Shown here: positions 9,688 through 18,971 of the stretch, one piece after another
How positions within the stretch are numbered: the first letter of the stretch is position 1
Layout: every line of letters begins with the position of its first letter
Assembly: GCF_011174705.1 (NCBI RefSeq)
Contig: NZ_JAANIJ010000001.1
Location: 3,224,001 to 3,288,000 of the forward strand
Direction of reading: 5' to 3'
Length of the DNA stretch: 64,000 bases
Source of the DNA: Tessaracoccus coleopterorum
GTDB lineage: Bacteria; Actinomycetota; Actinomycetes; Propionibacteriales; Propionibacteriaceae
Program-made: the position numbers and the translations under genes
The notes under the pieces: generated by a model
What the model saw: the letters and a program-made list of their open reading frames with translations, nothing else
Database searches by the model: none
What the model was told of the DNA's origin: nothing

Positions 9688-10323
9688 TCAGGTGGTGGGC
9701 CAGGTGTCGGCGAGTCGCTCGGCGAGCACGGCCACGGCCATGGCGCCGGCGTCGACCGAGCCGATGCTGCGCTCTCCGGTGTAGGCGGCGCGGCCGCGCA
9801 TGGCCTGCATCGACTGGGTGGCCTCGGCCGCGGTGCGGGCGGTGGTGGCGAATGCGCGGGCGGCGTCCGCCTGCGTGGCGCCGTCGGCCATCGCCGCCTC
9901 GAGCGCGTCGGTGGCCGGCGAGAGCGCGTCGAGGAGCGTCTTGTCCCCGAGATCGGCCTGGCCGCGGGTCTTGATGCCTTCGATGGCGGCCCTCAGCCCC
10001 TGCACGACGTCGTCGCTGCCGAAGGAGTCCGAGCCCTTGAGGGCCATGCCCATCCGGAGGAAGGCCGTGCCCCAGATGGGGCCGGAGGTGCCGCCGATGC
10101 GACTGGAGATGGCCATCGCCACCTTGGTGACGAACACCCCCGGGTCGCTCCGGTCGTAGTCATCCCAGTGTTCGAGGACGATCTCGAAGCCGCGGGCCAG
10201 CGAATAGCCGAAGTCGCCGTCGCCGACGACGGCGTCCAACTCGCCGAAGTACTGCTCGTTCTCGACGATGGTCTCTGCGAGCGTGTGGATGACGCGTTCG
10301 ACGTCGGTGAGGGTGCCGCTCAT
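9688..10323 (-). CDS. dhaL: Dihydroxyacetone kinase-like ADP/ATP-binding subunit DhaL
   Basis: This intact 211-aa protein begins MSGTLTDVERVIHTLAETI. It has the metal-nucleotide motif VVGDGDFGYSLARG, with Asp residues that hold Mg2+ ions, and the late segment RGRAAYTGERSIGSVDAGA typical of the subunit. DhaL carries the nucleotide and passes phosphate to the ketose held by DhaK. Its start overlaps the stop of the HAD gene by four bases. No gene for the PTS-linked phosphotransfer protein DhaM lies nearby, so the phosphate source (free ATP, or DhaM encoded elsewhere) is open. Confidence 0.92.
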   Translation of the reverse strand: MSGTLTDVERVIHTLAETIVENEQYFGELDAVVGDGDFGYSLARGFEIVLEHWDDYDRSDPGVFVTKVAMAISSRIGGTSGPIWGTAFLRMGMALKGSDSFGSDDVVQGLRAAIEGIKTRGQADLGDKTLLDALSPATDALEAAMADGATQADAARAFATTARTAAEATQSMQAMRGRAAYTGERSIGSVDAGAMAVAVLAERLADTWPTT

Positions 10324-11091
10324 CGTGCCTCCTGTCGTGGGATGAGATGGGTGAGGTCGTCCAGGGTGACGAAGCGGCCCGCCAGGTCTCCCAGTGCCGG
10401 ATCGGCGGGGAGCGGGTTGTCGGGGTCGCCGAGGTGTGGCAGGACGATTGCCGCGCCCGTGAAGTCCTCGTCGCCGGTGTAGCTGCTGGTGGTGATCAGG
10501 GTTGTGAGCCCCGCGGCGCAGGCCGCCGCGCAGCCGATGCCGCTGTCCTCGACGACGAGGCAGTCGGCCCGGTCGAGGTCGAGATCCGCGAGGACGAGCA
10601 GGTAGATGTCGGGCGCCGGTTTCTTCTGGGCGACGACGTCGCCGGCGTAGACGTGGCAGCGGGACGCCGCCTGCTCGCCGACGGCGTTGGTCAGGACGGC
10701 ACGCACCGACGGCTCGGCCGAGGTGGACGCGATCGCCACCGTCCAACCCGCATCGAGCGCGCCCGTGATGACCCGTCGGATACCGGGCCGGGCGGGGAGC
10801 TCTCCTGCCCGTGCGCGCTGTTGGAACAGCTCCGACTTCCTGCGGTGTAGCGAGGCGATCAACGCGGTGCGCGCCTCCTCACCCGGGTGGCCGTGCGCCG
10901 CGCAGAACCCGGGGTGAGGTCGCTGGCCATCCGCTCCTTTCCTCCGCCGATCGCCAGCTTCTCCCCGTACACCTCCTGCGACCAGTTGAGGGGAGCCCGA
11001 ACTCGGCGAACGCCTCGTTGAACGCTGGCAGGTGGCCGTCGCGTTCGGTGTCGGCCAGCACGCCGTCACAGTCGAAGATGAGCGTCGGCAC
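10320..11091 (-). CDS. HAD-superfamily phosphatase (CbbY/phosphoglycolate-phosphatase-like), frameshifted
   Basis: The GTG start at 11091 gives MPTLIFDCDGVLADTERDGH, the HAD motif I (DxDG) of beta-phosphoglucomutase/CbbY-like enzymes. Later come VAIASTSAEPSVRAVL (motif II region), KKPAPDIYLL (motif III Lys) and CLVVEDSGIGCAAACAAG (motif IV). About 255 aa, with frameshifts near 10910-11000. It starts three bases after the aldolase stop and overlaps dhaL, so it belongs to the same operon. It probably dephosphorylates a sugar phosphate in the same pathway; the substrate cannot be read from sequence. Confidence 0.85.
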
Positions 11092-11094
11092 GGT

Positions 11095-11950
11095 CAGGCC
11101 CTACCCGCGCTGCCGAAGGTGTGGGCGAGGTCGGACGCCAGCTTGCGCATGGCTCCGGCCTGGGCGGCGAACAGGTTCACCGGCTCCCACTTCCGCCCGC
11201 CTCGCACTCCTTCAGGTGCGCGAGCCCGGTCTGCATGAAGGTGAGCTTGAGGGCGGTGGAGATGTTGACCTTCGCCGTACCGCGGGCGATCATCTCGCGG
11301 AACTGGTCGTCGCTGAGCCCCGATCCGCCGTGCAGCGCGATGGGGACCGGGTGGGCCTCGACGATGGCGCTGACCCGTTCGAAGTCGAGGGTGGGGGTCT
11401 TCCGGTAGACGCCGTGTGCATTGCCGAGGGCCGGGGCGAACACGTCGACCCCGGTGGCCTCCAGATAGCGCAGTTGGATCTCGAGCGACTGCCGCTCACC
11501 CTCGTGCTCGCTGCCCAGGCCGTCCTCGACCCCGGTGATGGCCTCGATCTCACCCTCCACGTCTGCGCCGTACCTGCGTGCCTCGGCGACCACCTCGACG
11601 GTCTGGCGCTGGTTCTCCTCCACGGGCAGTTCGTGGGCGTCGAACAGCACGGAGTTCCAACCCACCTCGAGGCATTCGCTGATCACCGCGCGGTCGGGGC
11701 AGTGGTCGAGGTGCAGGGCGACGGGCACGTCGATGTTGCGCGTCAGCTCGCTCCACACCGCGAAGAGCACGGGCGCACCGACCTGCTTGACCGTCTTGAC
11801 CGAGGTCTGGATGATCATGGGGGAGCGGGCCTCCACCGCGCCCGCAAGGACGCTGGCCATGCTCAGTTCGTTGAAGACGTTGACGGCGGGTACGCCGTAC
11901 CGCTCCCGGAATGCGGGGGCGAGGATCTCTCTCAGCGGTGTCACGGGCAT
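11095..11950 (-). CDS. Class II ketose-bisphosphate aldolase (Fba/GatY-like)
   Basis: The start MPVTPLREILAPAFRERYGV follows an AGGAG ribosome site. The motifs PVALHLDHC (zinc His and catalytic Asp), VEGEIEAITGVEDGLGS, APALGNAHGVY and ALHGGSGLSDDQF (zinc His) define a class II aldolase, which splits a ketose bisphosphate to dihydroxyacetone phosphate plus an aldehyde. About 284 aa. A frameshift near 11195 removes the last 35 residues; in the correct frame they read KWEPVNLFAAQAGAMRKL. As first gene of the operon with a HAD phosphatase and DhaK/DhaL it points to catabolism of an unusual sugar or polyol rather than core glycolysis. Confidence 0.9.
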
Positions 11951-12044
11951 CGTTGCTCCTGGGGTTGTGTGACCTGGGCCACACGCTAGATCGGTGCGCG
12001 GGTGCGCTCAATGGGGAAACCCCACCACGGGATGGGGGAGCGCA

Positions 12045-12655
12045 TCAGGTCAGCGCCAGCAGCTCGGTGCGGCTGCGCACACCGTGCTTGCGGAGCACCG
12101 CGCCGACATGCTTCTCGACGGTCTTCGTCGCGATCCGCAGCCTGCTGGCGATCTGCTTGTCCGCAAGCCCCTGCCGCACAAGTTCCAGCACCTCACGTTC
12201 CCGCGCCGTCAGCCTGTCGGACAGGTCCCCCAGTGGCGAGGCCCCGAACTCCCGCAGCAGGCCGCTGAACACGAGCACGTCACCCTGCGCGGCGGCCACG
12301 ACGGCGCGGCCGAGTTCCGTGGCGTCCGCATCGCGCGGCACCACTCCCCGCACACCGGGCAGCGCCCAGCCGCGCATCGCGTGCGAGGGCTCATCCAGGT
12401 AGACGAGGATCGGCAGGTCGGGGTCGACCCGGTTGAGCCTCCCGATCAGCCCACCGTCGCCGTCCGGGCGATGCGTGACCCGAGCAGCACGACATCCGGT
12501 GCGAGCAGCCCCACGGCGTCCGCCGCGGCGGCCGCCTCGCCGATCTCCGCCACCACCTGGACGCCCGGCTCGCTCGCGTCGAGCAACCGCACCAGCCCCG
12601 CCCGCATGGCCGGCTGGTCGTGCAGCACGACGATGCGCTGCCTCGCCGCGCCCAT
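12045..12655 (-). CDS. LuxR/NarL-family response regulator, frameshifted
   Basis: MGAARQRIVVLHDQPAMRAGL opens a receiver-like domain (APDVVLLGSRI region). The C-terminus LTAREREVLELVRQGLADKQIASRLRIATKTVEKHVGAVLRK is a canonical LuxR helix-turn-helix. The expected acidic DD pair near the start reads HD, so phosphorylation may be atypical. A frameshift lies near 12450-12470. It lies immediately after the GAF kinase; after repair of the kinase frame there is no stop between them (see findings), so either overlapping genes or a fusion is possible. It is transcribed towards the aldolase operon, 94 bp away. Confidence 0.82.
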
Positions 12656-13808
12656 CAGGTCGTCCGGGGCCGTGCGGTAGGGGAGATCGGCCCGCACCCG
12701 GGTGCCCCACCCGGGGTCGAGTCGACCTCCACGCGCCCGCCGACCTGGGTGGCCCGCGCGACCAGCCCGGACAGCCCCCTCCCGACGGGTCGGTCCTCGG
12801 TGAGATCGAACCCGCAGCCGTCGTCCTCGACGATGACCGCGACGGTGTCGCTCAGGTAGACCAGGCCGAGTCGGACGGTGTCCGCGCCCGCGTGCTGGGC
12901 CACGTTGGTGAGGCTCTCCTTTGCGATGCGCAGCAGTTGGGCCGCCACATCGGGCTGCAGGGTGCGCGGGTCGCCGAACGTGCGAAACGACGTCTGACAG
13001 CCCGCGATGGCATGTGTCCACTCCAGCTCGAGCCGGAGTGTCTCGGCGAGTGGCCGCGACTCGAGGGCCTCGACCCGCGCCCAGGCCGCCTGCCTGCCCT
13101 CAGCCAGGATCGCCTCGGCGGAGCGGCGGAGCCGTTGCAGCGCGACGGTGACGTCGTGGCCGGTCCGGGCCGCCTCCTCGGCCTCGCGGATGAGAAGCAG
13201 GATCGTAGCCAACCCGCGTCCGAGGGTGTCGTGGAGGTCGAGCATGGCCCTCTCACGTTCCGCGAGCACAGCCGCGGCGTGCGACTTCGCGTCGGCCTCT
13301 GCATGCAGGCGGGCGGTGGTGATGGCGATCGCGGCATGGGTGGCGAAGCGGCTCAGGAGCTCCACGTCTGCGGGGTGAAGGAGCGCACGTCGTCGGCGGC
13401 GAACACGACGAGCGAGCCGGTCAACCCGGCCCTGGTGCGGATCGGCACGCCGAGCACTGCGCGCTCGAACAGCTCGCTGGACGGTTCCACGTGGCCGCCC
13501 GGAACGTCGGCGTAGTGGGCGAACGCGACCGGGCCTCCGGTGCGGGTCACCGCGCCCGTGACCCCTTCGGTCAGCGGGAACACCCGGCCGGCCTGGCAGC
13601 CCGCCTGCATGTCGATCACCTTGCGGTAGGTGTTCGACGGCTGGTCGACAAGGCACAGCGATCCCGATTCGCAGCCGAGCAGCGTGACGGCGCTGCGCAG
13701 CACCAGCTCGAGCAGCGGCTCGAGTCGGATGCCCACGGCCAGGTTGTCCGCGACGCGACTCAGGGTGTCGAGCGAGGCGCGGTCGTTGTTGTTGTCGGTG
13801 TGCTCCAT
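12655..13808 (-). CDS. GAF-domain sensor histidine kinase (DevS/NarL type)
   Basis: The N-terminal 150 residues (MEHTDNNND to ADDVRSFTP) form a GAF sensor domain. A HisKA_3 helix follows with phosphoacceptor His in LDLHDTLGRGLATILLL, then an HATPase domain with N-box KESLTNVAQHA, G1 EDDGCGFD and GRGLSGLVARATQVGG. No membrane helix is seen, so it is probably cytoplasmic. Frameshifts occur near 13375 and at 12720, where a C is missing from CCCCGGG. It pairs with the LuxR regulator directly downstream. The signal is unknown; related GAF kinases sense redox, NO or ligands. Confidence 0.85.
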
Positions 13809-13912
13809 CGCACGCTCCCCGGATACCCGATCCCCCGGTAGGTGACCCGTCCCCGATAGTAGGGCCGAAGATCGCGGCCAGGTCACAATCGGTCGGAAAC
13901 GGCGCGTGACGG

Positions 13913-13941
13913 TTGACAGCCGTGCCCGGGGTGGATGATGG
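13913..13941 (+). promoter_or_regulatory. Possible promoter of the LacI gene
   Basis: A perfect -35 TTGACA (13913-13918) is followed after 17 bp by TGATGG (13936-13941), a weak -10. It sits 36 bp before the probable GTG start at 13977. Confidence 0.4.
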
Positions 13942-13976
13942 TGCAGCAACATTTGAACGATCCATCGGAGGGTCAG

Positions 13977-14975
13977 GTGAACCAGCCGACGCTCGCATCG
14001 CTGGCGGCAGAGCTCAAGGTCTCGCGGCAGACGGTCTCGAACGTGCTCAACTTCCCCGACCGCGTGCGCCCCGAGACGAGGGCCCGCGTGCTGGAGGCGA
14101 TCGAGCGCTCCGGGTACCGCCCGTCGGCCGCGGCCAGGGCCCTGCGCAACCAGCGGGCCATGGCGCTCGGCCTGCGTCTGAGTCAGCGACGCAACGGAAT
14201 CTCGGGCACCATCGTCGACGGTTTCATGCACGCGCTGGTGGGTCTGGCCGACCGGCGGGCTACCGCATCGTGGTGTTCCCGGCGGCGAGCAACGACGAGG
14301 AGGTTGCCAAGCTCGTCGACCTGCGCCGCAGCCTCGCGATCGACGCGTGCATCCTCACCGACACCTGGTTCGGGGACGTCCGCCCGGCCGGGCTCGCCGC
14401 CGAGGGGTGCCGTTCGCGTCCTTCGGCAGGCCGTGGGACGGCCCTGACCACGGCCGTTGGGTCGACGTCGACGGCCGGTCGGGGCCGTCAAGGCGGCCAC
14501 CCACCTGCGCGGCCTCGGGCACGAGCGGGTGGGATTCATCGGATGGGACGACGGGTCGCCCGTCGGGCTCGACCGACGCGACGGCTGGAGCCGGGCGCTC
14601 GGGCTGGACGGCGACGAGGAGCGCAGACTGACCGCCGCGGGCGACGACACCATCCTCGCCGGGGCCGAGGGTATGGCGCGGCTGTTGGAGCAGGGCGCGG
14701 ACGCGGCGGTCTGCGCGAGCGACACCCTCTCGATCGGCGCCTTCACCGAGGTGCGGCGGCGTTCCCGTGATGACGTCGACCTCGTGGGCTTCGACGACAC
14801 CCCCGTGTCCCGCACCCTGGGCCTTGCCAGCATCCGGCAGCCCGTCGAGGCGGTGGCGGCCGCGGTTCTCGACATGGTCCTGGCCCAGCTCGCCGACCCC
14901 GACGTGACGCACTCGGGCCTGCTGATCGAGCCCACCCTCGTGACGCACGAGCGCCCCGACTTCCTCTTGTCCTAG
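13977..14975 (+). CDS. LacI-family transcriptional regulator, frameshifted
   Basis: The GTG at 13977 has a GGAGGG ribosome site and starts exactly at the DNA-binding domain: PTLASLAAELKVSRQTVSNVLNFPDRVRPETRARV, followed by the hinge GYRPSAAARAL. The remaining 260 residues form a periplasmic-binding-like effector domain (GHERVGFIGWDDGSPVGLDRRDGW, VCASDTLSIGAF, DDVDLVGFDDTPVSRT). Frameshifts near 14255, 14405 and 14480 are probably technical. Such regulators repress sugar-use operons and are released by a sugar ligand. The nearest carbohydrate operon is the aldolase/dhaKL set, but a kinase/regulator pair lies between, so the target is uncertain. Confidence 0.88.
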
Positions 14976-15101
14976 TCGCGAGGATCGGAAAACCAATCCG
15001 GTCACATTGCTGTACATGGCCCGGTAGCGTGGCAAGCTGTCGATGAGTCAGAGCGGTCAAACCACGTGCCGACTTTGGCCCCTTCTTGAAGGGAAACTGC
15101 C

Positions 15102-15897
15102 ATGGCACGTGGGCCTGTTTCTTTCCCCATCGTCACGGAGCGCGAAGAGCGCACACACGTCCTCTTCGCCCGACTGGAAGCCTGCACCGATGCCCCTTCC
15201 CGTCATCAGATCGTTTCCGCCATAGCCGAGCTCAATCTTGCGTTGAGTGACGCACTTGCGAGGCGCTACACACGTCGAGGCCCGGACAACGACGACCTGT
15301 TGCAGGTGGCGCGCACGGGTCTGGTTCTCGCGATCCACCGATACCGACCCGGGAAGATACGTCGTTCGTGCGGTTCGCCGTCCCGACAATCACCGGCGAA
15401 ATCAAGCGGTACTTCCGGGACCACTGCTGGACGGTGCGGCCTCCTCGAGCGATCCAGGAGCTGCGGCCCAGGTCGAGGGTGCCCGGGAGGAACTCACCCA
15501 GGAGATGGGGCGGGAACCGCGCGATGTCGACGTGGCCCGCAGGATCGGTACCGACGCGACGTCTGTGCGCAGCTGCACCGAGGCGGTTCGCGGGTTCCGG
15601 GCCGATTCGCTCGACGCGCCGGGTTTCAACGGCGGCCCGTGCCTGGGTGATGTGCTTGCCTCAACCTTCGGCGATCCTGAGAACTGTCTTGATCGGGTGG
15701 TGCTGCGCAGGGCGATGGCGACTCTGACCAGCCGCGAGAGGCGTGTCCTCAGTTGGCGCTTCTGTGATGACCTCACCCAGGCTGAGATCGGAGAACTGCT
15801 GGGCGTCTCCCAGATGCAGGTCTCACGCATCCTCCGCGCCGCGCTCGCGCGGCTGCGGAGCATGCTGATCCCTGACGAAGAGCCGGAAGCCGCATGA
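15102..15897 (+). CDS. SigB/SigF-family general-stress sigma factor, frameshifted
   Basis: Sigma-70 region 2 is seen in RYTRRGPDNDDLLQVARTGLVLAIHRY and FAVPTITGEIKRYFRDHCWTVRPPR, a hallmark of the SigB/SigF/SigG group. Region 3 follows (EGAREELTQEMGREPRDVDVAR) and region 4 (LTSRERRVLSWRFCDDLTQAEIGELLGVSQMQVSRIL). About 265 aa, with frameshifts near 15355 and 15460. The ATG at 15102 has a GAAGGGAAA ribosome site. No anti-sigma (RsbW) or anti-anti-sigma (RsbV) gene is adjacent. The next seven kilobases carry seven SigB/SigF-type promoters, so this is the likely regulator of the whole island. Confidence 0.9.
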
Positions 15898-15904
15898 GGG
15901 CGGC

Positions 15905-15930
15905 GTTTACCCTTCCCGGGACGCGGGTAG
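15905..15930 (+). promoter_or_regulatory. SigB/SigF-type promoter of the DUF892 gene
   Basis: GTTT (15905-15908), a 16-bp spacer and GGGTAG (15925-15930) match the actinobacterial SigF/SigB consensus GTTT-N14-17-GGGTA. It starts just after the sigma gene stop and leaves a leader of about 25 nt before ATG 15963. Confidence 0.75.
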
Positions 15931-15962
15931 GGATCCATACACCCGAAGCAAGGAGCTTGAAA

Positions 15963-16463
15963 ATGCAAGAAAAGAACCTCGACTCGCTGTTCTACGACAC
16001 CCTGCGTGACATGTACTACGCCGAGCGGCACATCCTGAAGACGCTTCCCAAGCTGCAGGAGGCGGCCGTTTCGGACGAGTTGAAGAGCGCGTTCAAGACG
16101 CATCTGGCGGAGACGAATGGTCACGTGGAGCGGCTGGAACAGGTCTTCGCCATGCTCGACCGCAAGCCTGTGAGCAAGCGCTGTCTGGCGATGGACGGCA
16201 TCCTGAAGGAGGGCGACGAGCATCTGGAGGAGTTCAAGGGCACACATGCCAACGACGCAGCTCTGATCGCTTCTGCGCAGGCCGTTGAGCACTACGAGAT
16301 CACCCGGTACGGCACCTTGCGGCGCTGGGCCGGAATGCTCGGTTTCAGTGACGGTGCCGATCTTCTGGATGCGACGTTGGACGAGGAGATCCGTACCGAC
16401 GAACTGCTGTCCAGGATCGCCGACACCGAGGCCAACGCACGGGCCAAGAGCGGCCGCAGGTAG
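15963..16463 (+). CDS. DUF892/YciF-family ferritin-like protein
   Basis: This intact 166-aa protein starts at ATG 15963 with AAGGAG upstream. Its pattern of helices with Glu/His ligands (LRDMYYAERHILKTLPKL, LAETNGHVERLEQVF, AQAVEHYEITRYGTLRRWAG, LDATLDEEIRTDELL) is that of the YciF/DUF892 four-helix ferritin-like family. Members are stress-induced and may bind di-iron centres; the precise reaction is unknown. It has its own SigF-type promoter directly behind the sigma gene, consistent with general-stress expression. Confidence 0.9.
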   Translation: MQEKNLDSLFYDTLRDMYYAERHILKTLPKLQEAAVSDELKSAFKTHLAETNGHVERLEQVFAMLDRKPVSKRCLAMDGILKEGDEHLEEFKGTHANDAALIASAQAVEHYEITRYGTLRRWAGMLGFSDGADLLDATLDEEIRTDELLSRIADTEANARAKSGRR

Positions 16464-16486
16464 GCCCGTGCCTGCTCGGAGAGGAC

Positions 16487-17568
16487 TCAGTCGTCGTCCG
16501 GGTCCTCTCCTGACTCCACCACCATGGCGGCGACCTCACGCAGCCTGACGTTACGTCGCTGGCTGGCTCTGCGTAGGCGCTCGAAGGCGGCCCAGGAAGG
16601 AGTCTGTGTCTCTCGACCAGGATGCCTGTGGCCTGGCCGATCAAGCGGTGGCTCTCCACCGCGGTCTGCAGGTTGCTGATGCGTTCTGAGGCCTCCTGTT
16701 GTGCGCCCAGGCGCACCAGGGCCGCGGCGAAGGCGGATGCCAGGAGGTCTGCGGCCACCATTTCGTCGACTGAGATACGGCGGGGCCGGGGAAACTGGAC
16801 CCAGGCTCTGGCGCTGACTCCCGGAGTACGGGAACAAGCAGGATCCCAGGCCGTAGTGAGACCGAGTCGGGGTTGGGTGAGCCCTCCAACCCCGCCTGAA
16901 CCTCCGGAGGGATCGTGTCACTGGCCCCAGCCGGGCGGCATTGAACCAGTTGGGCCTTCAGCCCCGCCGAGTCGGATGGTGCACTCCCCGTCGAAGAGGA
17001 GCGCGAAGCCGTGCTCGGCAATTCCGATCAGGTCCTCCAGATCGTCCACGACCGCGAAACCGTGACTGACGTCCACGGCTGCCGCGCGTCGACGTTGGGC
17101 CTCGCGCTGCCTCGTGATGTCTCGAACTATGCGTAGGTGGGTCGTGCCGAGCGAGCCGTGGTGGATTGCGGTTCCCGTCGTGTGCACCCAGATCCGGGCC
17201 CGGTCGCGGGTCAGGAAGGGGAAGTCGCGTTCCGGCGCCACACCCTGGCAGATCTCCTCGAAGAAGCACTCGAGGTCGTGGAGCGTGTCGCCGTCCTCCT
17301 CTTCCGTGGGCCACCACGGGTAAGGCGGATGGTACGGGCCTTCCTCCAGCGGGTACCCGAAGAGATCGACGAAGGCCTGGTTCATGTCGAGCACGAGGCC
17401 TGTGGGATCCAGGAGGAGCAGACCGTCGCTGATGGATTCCATCACCGCCCGACGCCACTGTGCGTCGAGCGCGTAGGACTTGATGTCCTGGTCGGGATTG
17501 ATGTCCTGGTCGGGAGAACTGTCGGGGTCTGGGAATGTCGACTCGCTGGTAGCCGAGGTCAGGTCCAT
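16487..17568 (-). CDS. PAS-domain protein with C-terminal ANTAR RNA-binding domain, frameshifted
   Basis: MDLTSATSESTFPDPDSS starts after an AAGGAG site. Residues about 45-160 form a PAS domain (MESISDGLLLLDPTGLVLDMNQAFVDLFGYP, RARIWVHTTGTAIHHGSLGTTHLRIVRDIT). A GAF-like middle follows (DLLASAFAAALVRLG). The C-terminus after frame correction reads AVESHRLIGQATGILVER...AFERLRRASQRRNVRLREVA, a clear ANTAR domain, which binds two-hexaloop RNA and antiterminates transcription. Frameshifts lie near 16590-16630, 16740 and 16930. It stands alone between DUF892 and YihY genes, facing them tail to tail. No SigF-type promoter was found upstream. Confidence 0.85.
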
Positions 17569-17695
17569 GGTGGGGATCTCCTTCCGCGATTCCACGGGGG
17601 TCCCGCGCATCGCACGCCTACACCCAGTATGACCACAAGCCAAGGGCTTCGATGGGCCCGGATGATGCGGCAGTCGACGCTGCAACCTGACGGGG

Positions 17696-18802
17696 TCAGT
17701 CTGCGGCGTGGGTGCGTTCCGCTGCCTCACCACGCAGTCGTCGCCCAGCTTCGACAAGGGCGATCTGGCGTGCGGCCAACTTGTCGGCGGCACCGGTGTC
17801 ACGCGGAGGCAACAGGATCGTCTCCTCGGCGGCGAGACCGCCCTGCAGTTCACGAACGCGTTCGATCTCCGCGTCGATCTCTGCACCGAACAGGAGCACA
17901 TTGTTGATGATCCACAGCCCGAGCAGTAGAACGATCACCGACCCGATCGCTCCGTAGGTGGCGTTGTACGAGGCGAAGTTCGACACGTAGAAGGAGAAGC
18001 CCAGGACGGCCAGCGCCGAGACGACCAGCGCGACCATGGCACCCAGGCTGATCCAGCGGAATCTCGGCTGCTTCACATTGGGGGTGAAATAGTAGAGGAC
18101 GGCCACGGCCAGAATCGCAAGCGCCACCACCACCGGCCACTTGACGATGTTCCACAACAACACGGTGGAATCACCCAGCCCGATGAGGTCGCCGACGCCG
18201 CGGGCCACCGGGCCGGTCAGGACCAGCGCTGCCAGGATCAGGGCCAGGATCACCACCAGCAGGGCCGTCAGAAGCAGCATCTGGGGCTTGTGCTTCCAGA
18301 ACGGACGACCTTCCTCGACCTCGTAGATCCGGTTCATCGCGTGGGAAAACGCCCCGACATAGCCTGACGCAGCCCACAGGGCGCCTGCCAGTCCCGATAC
18401 CAGCACCCAACCCGCCCGGCATGGTTGGCCAGGCCCGTCAGGGTGTCACGCAGGAGCCGGGCGAGATCTGCGGGTGCATACGCCTCCACCCAGTTGTTGA
18501 GAGTCCTCGCTGTCTGTTCACCCTGACCGAACACGCCCAGAAGTGAGACCAGTGCGAGCAACATCGGAAACAGGGACAACACGGCGAAGTACGTGAGCCC
18601 GCCGCAAGGTCGGTGCCCGATCCCTGGAGAACTCGGCAACGGCCCGCCTGATCGCGTACCACCAGGCGGATCCCGGGATGTCTGTCGGGGAGTCCGGCTT
18701 CCTCGGGTCCTCAGGTGGGGGCGCGGACGCCGCCTTCTGCCTGGTCTGCCTCACACTCTCGGGCTCCGAGGCCCGTTCCCGATCTCCTCCTGTGCCCTCC
18801 AC
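17696..18802 (-). CDS. YihY/BrkB-family inner-membrane protein, frameshifted
   Basis: The start is a GTG at 18802 behind a GGAGGAGAGGAG stretch. After a hydrophilic N-terminus come about six membrane helices: GLTYFAVLSLFPMLLALVSLL, ALWAASGYVGAFSHAMN, LLTALLVVILALILAALVL, VALAILAVAVLYYF, ALVVSALAVLGFSFYV and VIVLLLGLWIINNVLLFGAE. YEVEEGRPFWKHKP and WSxxYxxxxxYGAIG-like segments are family hallmarks. About 365 aa; function unknown (earlier mis-called RNase BN). The charged C-terminal tail ends RTHAAD. Frameshifts lie near 18415 and 18615. A SigF-type promoter precedes it. Confidence 0.88.
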
Positions 18803-18846
18803 TGCCGAACTCCTCTCCTCCGTCTGTCGGTCATGTCTTGAGATTT

Positions 18847-18871
18847 GTACCCACCAGGTGCTCCGGCAAAC
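18847..18871 (-). promoter_or_regulatory. SigB/SigF-type promoter of the YihY gene
   Basis: On the minus strand, GTTT (18868-18871), a 15-bp spacer and GGGTAC (18847-18852) lie about 45 bp before the start at 18802. It is back to back with the topoisomerase promoter. Confidence 0.72.
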
Positions 18872-18889
18872 CTGTGCGGCCGTCCGGGA

Positions 18890-18915
18890 GTTTGGCCGCG
18901 GCGCCTAACGGGTAC
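18890..18915 (+). promoter_or_regulatory. SigB/SigF-type promoter of the topoisomerase IB gene
   Basis: GTTT (18890-18893), a 16-bp spacer and GGGTAC (18910-18915) match the SigF consensus. The start codon with a GGAGG site is at 18972. Confidence 0.72.
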
Positions 18916-18971
18916 TCCTTTTGCAGGACCTGCATAAGGGATGGTCAACGGTGATCGTGTGGAGGGTGAGC

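Noticed and set aside
15102-15897. Genuine decay of the stress sigma gene
   Set aside because: All functional regions are conserved in the shifted frames and the promoters of its likely targets are intact, so sequence error is the simpler reading.
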